Source of the DNA: Phoenix dactylifera
Lineage: Eukaryota; Streptophyta; Magnoliopsida; Arecales; Arecaceae
DNA: 64,000 nt
Direction of reading: 5' to 3'
Assembly (NCBI RefSeq): GCF_009389715.1
Contig: NC_052394.1
Coordinates: 24,365,399 to 24,429,398, forward strand
Each line of letters starts with the position of its first letter. Within the stretch, counting starts at the first letter, position 1. The position numbers and the translations under genes were made by a program. Positions 11,901 to 21,893 of this stretch are shown here, in pieces. The notes under the pieces are model-generated. The model ran no database searches and was not told the origin of the DNA. It saw only the letters and a list, made by a program, of their open reading frames with translations.

Positions 11901-14900
11901 TTTTTTAAACCTTATATGTTCATGTGACATGCTTTTTTGACACTATCCTAAACTGCCATAGATGTTAACTTCATATGCTTTAGAAGGAACTGGATTGTTT
12001 CAATTTGATTAATTGCTTGATAGACTTATCATATTTATTTTGTTGTCTATCTTCTTAAAGGAACTTTGACATATTAGTCCTTCTTTCTAAACCAAAGTCC
12101 AAAATGGTTCCCTTTTCTTTTGGGATGGACATCTAATGCCAAATTTTTGGTCATGAGACAAAATAGCAAGGAACGTTCAATTGACCTAAACTGGGTGGTT
12201 CGGCCCGTACTAAACCAAATTGACCCTGGCTTGGGATGGTTCAACCGTTTGTGTCGGTTCATTTATAAAACCTTCCCCACCCTATTCAAGCGAAGGTTTG
12301 AGAAATTTCGACATCCCTCTTGCTCGCCCCCCCCCCCCCCCCCCTCATTGACATTGATCGGTGCCTCTTTCCACTCTTCGACGCCGACCAGTGCCTCTCT
12401 CCTCTCTTCGATGTTGGCCGATATTGTCAGGTAAACCATCGTCTCTCTCTATCTCAATGAGTTCCATTGCTGCTCCCTCTCCCCTCTTCGATGCCGACTG
12501 GCACCGCTCCTCTCTTCAATGCTTTGGTCCCTCTCTCCCCTCTTCAACGTCGCTTGACACCCAAGTTTGCCCCTCCCTCGCTCTCCCTCCCTCTCCTCCT
12601 CCCTCTCCATCGCTCTCTCTCTTCTTCCTTCTCCCCTTCCCTCTCCTTGTTTTGGTAAACACCGGCACTACATGGTACGAACCCCGGTTCCAGTTCCGCA
12701 AACCTTAAAAATAGTGTCCATTGTCCAATTATTAACTAGCTCTTTTAATATTTTCTATTTAATAATGATAATAATCTTGATTTTCCTGCTATTCCAATAC
12801 CAACTTCTTGGATGAATGATGCACTCTCCAGTCTCCTTTCCTTCCAGAATTTTGTGTTATATTCATAGAAAATTAAGGTTATAATTATTGTTAAACAGAG
12901 AGATTTAAGAGATTTAAACAGAATGGCAGGGGCTGCTTTGTCTCAATTTACCAAAAAATAGGAGGTAGATTCTTTTTTCAGACGAAATAGATGTAATCAG
13001 AGATCGGTTTGGAAAGGAGGGACAAATATGTCAAAATTCCTTTCTCATATTGCATCATGTGTGGCTATTTGGACTTCAGAGTTGCATTCTTGTCTAATAT
13101 TGAAGCCTCTTTCATTATATAAAGAACTGCTCACCAGCATTGTGCAAGGAAAATAAGTTTTAGTTGGATCTGGGACTTTTTTAGGTGCAATAGTTTCAAC
13201 TGAAGCTATTAAGTTCAAATCTAATTTTGGACAGTTTTAATGCTTTCAATTAAAGTTGGAATTGACTGAGGTTCCAAGTTTAAAATTGTCATCAAGCAAT
13301 CAATGCCATTTTTGGGCTATTTCTTCATTTGATCGGGTTAAGAGGGGTGATTGATTCTTAGGTGACTTATACAACTTTTGAATATTCTTTTTTTTTTTTT
13401 TTTGTGAGAGAGTGACCCACATAGTTACCCCAGGTCCAGATTTTCAATGATGCACCACCCAATATTCATTCCCTGGCATCTTTGGTTGCTAAATATAAGT
13501 GTTCTACAACTGGAGCAAGCCCCAGTTCATAATCTGAGGGAATGTTTTCTTAAGTTCAAACCTAGATTTTATAGGTTTTGAGAACATTGGTGCCAAGAGG
13601 AATACGAAAAACATATTTCTTCCCCCAAGCTTTAGAGCTTGGAACATGCAGTAGGTGATATTGATTTTATATTGTTCTAGTTGAGTTTCTTAGGTCGAAC
13701 CTGAAAATTTTGGGCTTGCTTTGGACCAGCTTGGTCCAATTCTTGTTCATTTTTTCTTTTGAGGTTTGTGGAAGTTTTTTAGATATTTTTTGAGGATAGT
13801 GAAGAGAAAAGGGATCTATGGTGTATATTAGGCTCTATAGGATTCTAGGTTGCACTTCCGTGCTCAAGTGATATACACATTTATATTCTCATTTTTTAGA
13901 GTGGACACTTATGAATGTTATGGAATTATGCCTTTTCTTGAATATTAAATACTTATAATTTTTTTAGGTTTTTTTGAAGATAAATAATTTTGAGTAGAAC
14001 CATTACCATTTACACCCAATGTCCCAACAGAGCAATATAATATAGTTTGATTCTTTTTCTGTTTGTTTTTTCTAAATATTTCTTCATTCTTCATTTTCCA
14101 TTTTTGATATTATTATGATTGTTAATTTATTATTATTATTATTATTTCAGCTGAAGTTATCGAACCAAGAACTTGAGCACTTGAAATTGTAAATTATTTA
14201 ACCCAATTTAAACCAAGATGTTGGATCTCATATATCACTGACCAGCCAAGTTACCATGCTTGCTCAAGTATAATAAAGGCTCTTTTATTGTCTGAATTTT
14301 GCACAATACAGATTCTTGATTGTAATTACTAGATTTATGAGTCACCCAAATAGAAGCTGGCTTGGCAAATTAGAAACTCCAGGTCACAAAACTGTCCATA
14401 TAAATGTTATTATTGTCCATTCAAGATTCTTTGTAATCATGGGTGCTAAAACCTGAAAAGGTTGTTCTGTGAATTTATTTGTATGTAGGATTCTTGATAG
14501 CCATGGGTGCTCAGATCTGAAAAGGTTGTTTTATGAATTGATTGGTGGGAGAAAAAAGAGTAGCTGAATAGTAGACCAACAACTTATCTTCTTTTTGAGT
14601 CTAATTTACAGTATGAAATGGTAGCCTAGTATATTCGGTACTGGAATGCACTTAACTGCTACAGTACAATCCTTTTAAGAAAGTTACCATGCTTACGAAC
14701 CTCTATTTGCAGATGGAGATGGTGGTGTGGTAGTTGTGCATATGTGCAAATTCAGTTACTGTTCCTTTTTTTCTTCTGAGCTGTAATGCTCTGAAAGTTT
14801 ACGATAAGTTCTGTATATCTTTAAATGTTGAGATCTTTGAAAGAGTGAATACATTTTCTTGTTTTAAATTGTTTCTGATTGTTAATCTGAACAATAGTAT

Positions 14901-15691
14901 AATGGGTTATGTTACCTATGGTGCATGCTGATATGTTTCTTCTTAATTACAAATATTTAATGCTATCAGGAGGAACATAAAGTGAAAAATGAGGAAAGAA
15001 CTGCAGAATATTATGAGGCTGGTGAAACAGTTCCTCATCATGATGTGCTGTCAAACACACCTCAATTTGGTGGGTGTTTTCTTTTTCAGTTCTTTAATGA
15101 CCTCCATGCTTGTATGAAATTATAAACCAATAATGCTTCTGTTTTCCAGGGGGGGATATTGATTGGAAGGATATTTCTTGTGTGGACGGATTAGGGCATA
15201 TCTTGGACGGTCAAAGTCAACCTACTTTGACTTCACATGAAATAGACCAACCCAGTGGTCGTCCCAGGCAAAGGCGTCCATGTTTTGGCTGGTTAAGTGA
15301 AAGTGAGGAGGAAAATGAAGCGGAGGAGCCTGAGGGTGAAGATCAATCAGGGGAGCCTCCAATTAATTCTTCTATTGTTTATCTGGATCAGGAAATGTTT
15401 GAATTTGCTGGGAGCCTGCATCATGAGATGAAGAGGGAGCCTCCACGTAACGCATCTTTAATTTATCAGAAGCAGGAAGGGGTTGACTTTTCTGGAAGTC
15501 CACATCATGAAGTGAAGCAGGAGTCTCCAAGTAATGCTTCTATCATTTATCAAGAAAAAGAATCGGTTGGATTTGCTGGAAGTCTGTATTGTGAAATTAA
15601 ACAGGAGCAGGAAGAAGTTGAATTTGCTGGAAGCCTGCATCGTGGAAGGAAGAGGAGAAGTGGATGGGATGTCAAACATTCTGATATGTAA
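8901..15691 (+). CDS. WIYLD-domain protein with C-terminal tandem repeats
   Basis: Five exons: 8901-8927, 9057-9152, 9252-9359, 14970-15069 and 15150-15691. All have GT-AG junctions and matching phases, giving 290 residues. Residues about 10-70 (VGLRRIDAAIDAL, GFSREIVCKTVNDLL, EGWVFLEEASYKMVIETIL) are a WIYLD domain. That domain is known at the N-terminus of plant SUVR histone methyltransferases, where it binds ubiquitin. No SET, pre-SET or zinc-binding region follows, so this is a stand-alone WIYLD protein and not a methyltransferase. After an acidic stretch (SESEEENEAEEPEGED) the C-terminal third carries about 3.5 copies of a 27-28-residue repeat. It ends in a basic tail, RGRKRRSGWD, so a nuclear location is likely. 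Intron 3 is 5.6 kb and holds a SINE, microsatellites and repeat debris. No partner or pathway can be read from the neighbours. Confidence 0.82.
10519..10751 (-). mobile_element. tRNA-derived SINE in intron 3 of the WIYLD gene
   Basis: Read on the minus strand, the element has an A-box-like TTAGCTCGGATGG (10727-10739) and a B-box-like GAGTTCAATTCC (about 10682-10693). It ends in a 15-base A tail (T15 on plus, 10519-10533). It is flanked by 13-bp target-site duplications, attagactttgag (10506-10518) and attagaccttgag (10752-10764), with one mismatch. An internal pol III promoter, an A tail and a TSD together define a SINE. The TSD mismatch suggests it is not very recent. Confidence 0.85.
12175..12715. 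repeat. Repeat region with C-tract and CT-rich minisatellite
   Basis: The region begins with GGTTCGGCCCGTACTAAACC-like sequence. An 18-base C run follows at 12327-12344, then loosely repeated units of the form CTCTTCGATGCCGAC(C/T)GG (about 12370-12560), then CT-rich sequence. It ends near GGTACGAACCCCGGTTCC. Short open frames here are compositional artefacts. Confidence 0.5.
15330..15670 (+). repeat. Coding tandem repeat (about 84 bp / 28 residues)
   Basis: Successive copies align on the residues E(P/S)P-NAS-IYQ-(q/k)E-V-FAGSLHHE-K(R/Q). The peptide FAGS or FSGS appears four times, followed by H(H/R) or YC, then EMKRE, EVKQE and EIKQE. The last copy is truncated. The repeat keeps the reading frame throughout. 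Confidence 0.85.
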
Positions 15692-17826
15692 AAGGCTATG
15701 AGTTCAAGTCTTGGGTGGTGCATCCCCAAGATTTTGGAATCTGGCTAATTACAATACCAGCTGGTTCTTTTGTTCTTTAAATAAAACAAGACATTAAAAG
15801 GTAAGATGATGTTAAAATTCTTGTTGTTTGTTTGCTAGCAAACTGTTGTAAGATGCTAATCTGCTTCTTGGATAAAGGAAGTTGGTGTATTCAGTGCTGA
15901 AATTCTCTGTTTGTTTTCTTTTATTGCTAATTAATATGTTTGTGGTCTTTAAACTTACTTGGTGCAAGCTGGTTCAACTTGTGTATGAAATATTTCTTGT
16001 TTGTTATTTGTAGAATTGTTTTGTCAGATCATCATATCCTCCTAAGAGAAGAGCAGCTCCTATTATTCTAATACATTTTTTAACTACTGGCAATATTGTT
16101 CTTCTATGTGGTATAAGCAATGAATTGTTTGCTTGATTTATCAAGAGCACACCTTGGTGTACTTTATTACGTTATGCTCTCTCATCTGTTGTTAAGGAAA
16201 CCTCATTCAATGAGTCAGCTACTTGACATATCCAGTTTCGTGGAATGTCAATGTCATATTTTTTGAAACTCAGTAATCTACAAATTTGTGATACAATGTT
16301 GTAAATTGTGATCTTGGTGGATACACAGAAGTAGTGCTTGCAACTGGAGCTCCTGTATGATCCTAGTCCTAGCTGACTACAATACCATTCATCGCCCTTG
16401 TCAGGATCCTATTTGCTGCCAGACTAGTGGTAGGATAGCAACCTGGGAAAAAACCTGCAATACTTTGAGCTAGGAATTAGCGTTTGCCAGATTGACCAGA
16501 CCTGACCTGATCGGCTGATCCTGTTAGAAATTAGGGGTTTTCAGATATGGTTAATTTTGTAGGGACTAGAGCTTTGACTGGACTCAGGTCATGAGGGCAG
16601 AAACTTATTTGGGTTGAGACATTTTGGGTCAGGCTGAGCCATGACCTAACGTGAGGGTCTTGTGAGTGTTTTTTATTTTTCTTTAATATAATAGTGGTTG
16701 TTTAGTTTATCGTGGAAATGAATCATTAGGAGTTGTAAGGATTGGATTAAACACATTAGATTGGTTAGTAAAAACTATTGACACTTCTGAAATGCATCCT
16801 ATGTTTGTATTGAAATTTTAACTCAATACCAGAAGCTCCAATAGTCTATTTGCATAAAATGAAGTAAATGTCAAAAATCTAAGAAGTTTATAGAAAAAAT
16901 AATATGCATGCAAGTTCTCGATGGCTCACATTTTTTCAGCATTTTTGAAAATAAGACAACGTGGTGTGTGAATGTCCTGTGTTCTATAACCATTTGGAGG
17001 ATTTCAGTCATGACTGCTGCTTGGATCCTGGAGAGAAACAAGAGTATTTTCAGATTGTGAAGGGTGAATTGAGTATCTGATTTAGCTGTGCAGCGCTGTC
17101 CCTCATGTTCACCATCCTTGTGTTCTGAATAATGGTAACGAAAGCAGAGATGACAGAAAATTCATCTGTAAGGTACGCAAGAAAAGCTATTCAACTTATG
17201 AATCTAGGCAGGCTGTGCTACAGGAGAACTGATGGTTTATGGCTTGGATTTATTCAAGGGCACCTAGCATGTCAAAGCAATGGCCTTGGAAGGAACAACC
17301 ATTTCTTGGCAAATCAATGGGCCAGTCAGTGATAGAGATTTCCAAGTTTTTGCCTGCATGGTTGAATGGGATCGAAAAACAAAGAGGTTGGTTGTGTTGG
17401 ACTGCTAGGACATGGGACCTGTAGGCAGGTTTATGCTCTTTGCTTGGGTCTTATATTTTTGGATTGTCTGCTTTTCCTCTTCTGTTGCTTGACCATCATT
17501 TTATACAGGGGCTGCTTCTTTTTCTTCTTTTTTTTTTTTTTGCGCGCGCGCGCGCAATTTAACTTGTAGCTTATAGGTGTTTCACATAATAAACAAATAA
17601 CTTTCTTTAGTTTAGTGCAGTCTTGCTCATCTTCTTTTGTTGCTTCACATATTAGCCATCCTATCACTTTGTTTCTAGATCAATTATGATTGGAAATCAA
17701 TGTTTCAAGGCTTATGACTGTTTTGGCAACATTTTTCTTTTCGCAGCATAGATGGCAAGATGGACATGGAATCAACTTAAGCCGAGATACAACCACTGAC
17801 ATAAGACACCAAGGCTACCCAGAATC
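15692..17826. other. Intergenic region downstream of the WIYLD gene
   Basis: AT-rich sequence with no supportable gene. The first 100-200 bases are probably the 3' untranslated region of the WIYLD gene. A (CG)n run follows a T tract at about 17527-17555. Short open frames at 17132-17424 show no recognisable domain. Confidence 0.55.
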
Positions 17827-19021
17827 TTATATCTTGTTCACAAAAGCAGCCTCCGCAAGATCAATAGCTCCAGCAAGAGCTGCAGCCTTGTTTTCACATT
17901 CTCGCTGCCCATCATCTGGAATGCTGTCAGCCACGATGGCAGCTCCAGCCTGGAGGTGCGCCTCCCATTCCTGGTGCATGCCCTTATCCTTGTATGGAGA
18001 CATTGTGTTGTAACGACTTCCAGTCGGGGAAGACGATAGTTCGCAGAGCAAGCGCAATGTCCATGTCACCAGAAAATGACACGCTGCCAAAACCACCACC
18101 ATGGGGACCTCGCCTCTTGACCTCCAACCGATCAATTAACTCCATGGCCCTGACCTGATTCAACATGGAAGCAACATCTTAAGCAGTGAAGGCATTATAA
18201 GAAAAGAGAGGGAGAGGGTGTACTCAGCTGGCGACCAATCAAGACAGAGATAGCTGGATCAAAATTAAATGCTCATGAGCGACAGACTTCTGATGCCGTG
18301 AAACAAACAACAAATACAGATAAAGCCTAGGAAGTGTATGTAGATTGCATTTTTTGCAAAGTTTTTGGTTAAAGATGAATGAGTCTGTATGAGGTCCCAA
18401 GGAGCCCTGGACGACTAAACAACCACAAACATACTGCTGCTGCGTAGAGAGCGACAAGATTAATTTGGTTTTGAATCTGCCACAAGGCACCCTGGAAGAA
18501 TTGGTAGGGTCATTTCTTCATAATCCAGTCAACAAAATATTTGGAGAATGAATGATGGGGAAATTGCTAGACAAATATTTGTATGTTAAATATTGATAAT
18601 CAATTTTATAAAGATGGCCTGACCCAAAGTTGGTGGAAACATCTTTCTAGCATCAACTATTAACTGCAACTAACTTTTTGCAATGAATGGTATAGCACAA
18701 ACTGAAATTAAGATTTCGGAACAATGGAAGTTTAAAAGATGGTGCGTATGAAGTCAGGATGCAGCTTACCCAGCTGAAGTGCTGAGTGGGCCAACGTCTG
18801 AGAATACAGATAGTTACCATGCAGATATAGACATTAACAAGAAGTGGATATAAAGAAGCATAATCCGGTCAACATATTAAGTGCGACAAAAAAAGTGTAC
18901 ACACATAACTAACTGCGAACTGGAATAGAGTACTAAACCAAACCTTTGGTGCACCGCTAAGTGTTCCTACCGGCAGAGCAGCACGCATAGCATCCCGGCA
19001 ATTAAGATGATCACACAACTC
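17827..19021 (-). pseudogene. Anthranilate synthase alpha subunit, 3'-terminal fragment with frameshift
   Basis: Two exons match the C-terminus of plant anthranilate synthase alpha (chorismate to anthranilate, first committed step of tryptophan synthesis, plastid). Exon 19021-18944 encodes ELCDHL..AMRAALPVGTLSGAPK. Exon 18154-17827 encodes VRAMELIDRLEVKRRGPHGG, FSGDMDIALALRTIVFP and LQAGAAIVADSIPDD, ending AAFVNKI. The 789-bp intron between them is intact (GT..AG), so this is not a retrocopy. Three defects are visible. No upstream exon is found. An in-frame TGA (19024-19022) lies immediately before ELCDHL. One extra base in the GGGG run at 18026-18029 shifts frame after RTIVFP; the next frame continues correctly with TGSRYNTM. 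Most likely this is a truncated duplicate. The single-base insertion could be a sequencing error, but the missing 5' exons could not. Confidence 0.85.
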
Positions 19022-19660
19022 TCATAAGACATTCCACAGCATGGTCTAATTGATGCTCATCTGCCTTGTGCACATGAATGCTGCATATGCACATCATATT
19101 TAACCAATTACAGCCACGGTGTTTATTATGATTACCAATAGATAGGACATTTGCACTACCTTTTTTGTATTTCAAGGCCTACCCATACTCTTAATACCAT
19201 ATATTAGATAGGTAGGATAAGAAGCTATCAAAGTTCAGCTGAAATAGACATGTTAGAGAGAGAAGGGATCACCAAAGCCTGGTTGTAACGGGTGTTGGAA
19301 AATTTTGTTATTTTCTTATGAGAAGGTTTAAATTTTAAACCTCTTATTTAATAATCTTATATTGGATGTTTAAATACAAATACACTTGCATTTTTTGAAA
19401 TCCAGAAGTTCCAATCCTAAATAGGCTTCGTGGGCATTGGGCTGGCAACCACACGTGTGTGCTCGCCCGGCTTAGCTCGGCTTTCATGCCATTCATGTAC
19501 GCGTGGCGTGGCATGGGCGATGAGAACTGGCACAATGTACTATCAAAATTTTAAATAATCTAAATTTAACAAATTTAGATTCCAAAGATTTTCAAGATTT
19601 AAATCTAAATTTAAGATTTGTAATATAAGCATTATAGATATCAAGGATTGTAATCGGAGG
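19022..19660. other. Spacer between the anthranilate synthase remnant and the GC-rich leader
   Basis: AT-rich sequence with no recognisable exon of anthranilate synthase or any other gene. A CACTACC word at about 19153 is not followed by the CACTA terminal sequence seen at 24450. Confidence 0.5.
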
Positions 19661-19664
19661 CCCT

Positions 19665-19928
19665 TTCCAAACCCTAGCCCCCCTTTTCCTCCTCTCCGTC
19701 GCCCACCTACCGACCCGAAGCCCCGATAGATTTCCTCCTCCCTCCTCTCCGGCGCGAGCTCCGCCTCCGCCCGAGGTGTTTTCTCCTCCTCCCTCCTCTC
19801 CGGCGCCGACCGACCGGCCCTCAAGCCTCGAGCGAGCTTCGCCTCCGCCCGAGGATCTTCTCCTCCTCCCTTCTCTCCGGCTCCGACCCCGTCCCCGTCC
19901 TAACCGCGCGTCCTGGTCTCGACCCAGG
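19665..19928 (+). promoter_or_regulatory. GC-rich leader / probable non-coding first exon of the transposase gene
   Basis: A sharp switch from AT-rich to CT/GC-rich DNA begins with AAACCCTAG (a telo-box-like motif, about 19669-19677). It runs to a plausible splice donor (CGACCCAG then GTTCG) near 19928. The next good acceptor (ACCAG) is at about 21885, nine bases before the transposase ATG. This is the architecture of a plant 5' UTR exon plus a leader intron. The leader contains three imperfect copies of a unit CTCCTCCCTCCTCTCCGGC...GCCTCCGCCCGAGG between 19733 and 19890. Long open frames on both strands here are compositional. Transcript evidence is lacking. Confidence 0.5.
19733..19890. repeat. 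Imperfect CT/GC-rich tandem repeat (about 3 copies)
   Basis: The words TCTCCTCCTCCC, CTCTCCGGC and CGCCTCCGCCCGAGG recur in order three times, with unit lengths of about 50-75 bp. The repeat lies inside the GC-rich leader. Confidence 0.6.
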
Positions 19929-21068
19929 TTCGTCTCCTTTCCCTCTCGTTTCCATGGATTTCGATCCGTTCCCGAGTATCCAAGGCTTGATTTCGTCTTT
20001 CTTGCCTTCGATCGGGCTCCGAAGCCTCCCCGTTCTCGATCGGTTTGCTCCGATCTCAATTGTTCAGCTGTTTTTGTGTTCCTTTTTCGTTTTTGATTCG
20101 AAATTTGGGCTTCCATTCCGTGAGGCTTGATTGCATCTGTACAGTTTTTAAATCGGCTGTTTCGATTTTGAGTTTTTGGTTTATAATGGTGATTTTGGGT
20201 GGGGGGGGGGGGGGGTGGTGAGGTGGGGGCGTGTGTTAAATTTCGATCTGATGGGTTTAATATTGTTCTTGAGGTTGGTTAGATTGTGAACTGGCTTAAA
20301 TCGTATGTCTCGGACGATTCGATTGTTTTAAGCTCAAGAACATCAAAAAATCCTCCCTCGATTTGACCCTTTTATTAGCACCCGCTTGGATTTCTTTTTT
20401 CTTTTTGAGTGGAGAAGACAAAAGAATTGAAGTGCATTGATATGCAATAAAAATAATTAAAAAAAAGAACCAATACAACCTGGATTTAGGTTACTTCTGG
20501 TTCTTGTCTTTAGATCGTAATATTTCTCTTGAAAACTTTGTTCTATATATTGTTTATTGTTCATTTTGTTATATTTCTGTTACTTCTTGTTGCTCTGTTT
20601 TTTCTTCTTAATTGTTCATTTTCTTCAATGACTTTCTAAGTAGAATACACAGGGAATTATATTGCATATCTATAAACTAAAAGATTGAAGCAGTACAACT
20701 TGGATTTCGGTTATCAGACATCTTACTTTGTTATCTTTGTTTTTATTTGCTCCTCAAAAATTGTAACCTGCCTTTTTGAATGTTTGCGCTCACATCTTCT
20801 CATTCTTTTTGGCACATGCAATGCACGTTTTGAGAGAAGAGAAAGAGTACAAACTGTTTGGGAGTTGAATTAGGGAAAGAGATAGAAGCTAATTTATTTT
20901 GAAGATTTATGAAACGTGTCCGATCTGACTGGAAATAAGAAGAGTGCATGATGGCTGGAAAGTCAGTGATGTAATTAGCTTATTTTTCAGATAATTAGAA
21001 AGCACATTCTCAACATATAAAAAATGACGAATAGAACCAAAGAAAGAAAAATTCTTTAATTTCAAAAC

Positions 21069-21071
<3 letters not shown>

Positions 21072-21130
<59 letters not shown>

Positions 21131-21152
21131 CTATTATATATATATATAGATG
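21072..21152. repeat. (TA)n microsatellite
   Basis: About 58 bases of alternating TA, an interruption (actat), then another short TA run. It lies within the putative leader intron of the transposase gene. Confidence 0.9.
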
Positions 21153-21893
21153 AGACTTATGTTGGGGAGATCTTTGGCTCCCTATGACACCCCAAATTCA
21201 AAAATTTGTCACTTAGATGCATGCTGATGATATATGGTCGTTCAAAAATTATTAGATTTTAATTTTGTATGAAAAATTTCAATGCTCCTCTTCTTGCAGA
21301 AAAACAAAAAAGTTGTTGGAGTGGGTTCAATACCGCTTTGACTTGACAAAAATTCATTCAGACATCTGGGTCTATGCTCCTAGACATTAGACTTAGACCT
21401 GACACTGTCCTAGTCTGAAAAGAAACTTGGTTAAGCTTACCAAGTGAATGAGTCAGAAAGATCTGGCCTACCAGCCAATCGACCACCCTAATTCCTTCCA
21501 TGTAAATGTGAAGTTGATTAGTAAGCCACCCAATATGATGTAAGATAAGGATGAAGGGTATGGAAACGAAGCCAAAACAGATGCTCCAGAGGCTCCCAAT
21601 AAGATCCAAAACAGATGACTCTTCCCTCAGATCATTCTCTCCACATTTTTCTTATCTCATGGCAAAGCATTCAATATCACTCATAGGTTCAATGAATAGA
21701 TATGCTGTCATGCTATTAAGTTCCTTTTTTTAAAAAAAATTCAAATAAACTGAGACTCTGATTTTAATGGTAAGTAAAATTTATGTTATATACATTGAAT
21801 GAATTATTGTGTTCTCTCTTATTAGTAATTCATTTAGTATTGAATTATCATTTAACTAATATTGATTCTTTTTTGTGCATACCAGGTAACAAC

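Noticed and set aside
12361-12815. Overlapping Ser/Leu/Pro-rich frames on both strands
   Set aside because: Compositional artefacts of the CT-rich minisatellite.
19592-20116. A 174-codon minus-strand Arg/Gly-rich frame and a 106-codon plus-strand Pro-rich frame
   Set aside because: Both come from the GC-rich tandem repeat of the leader and have no domain.
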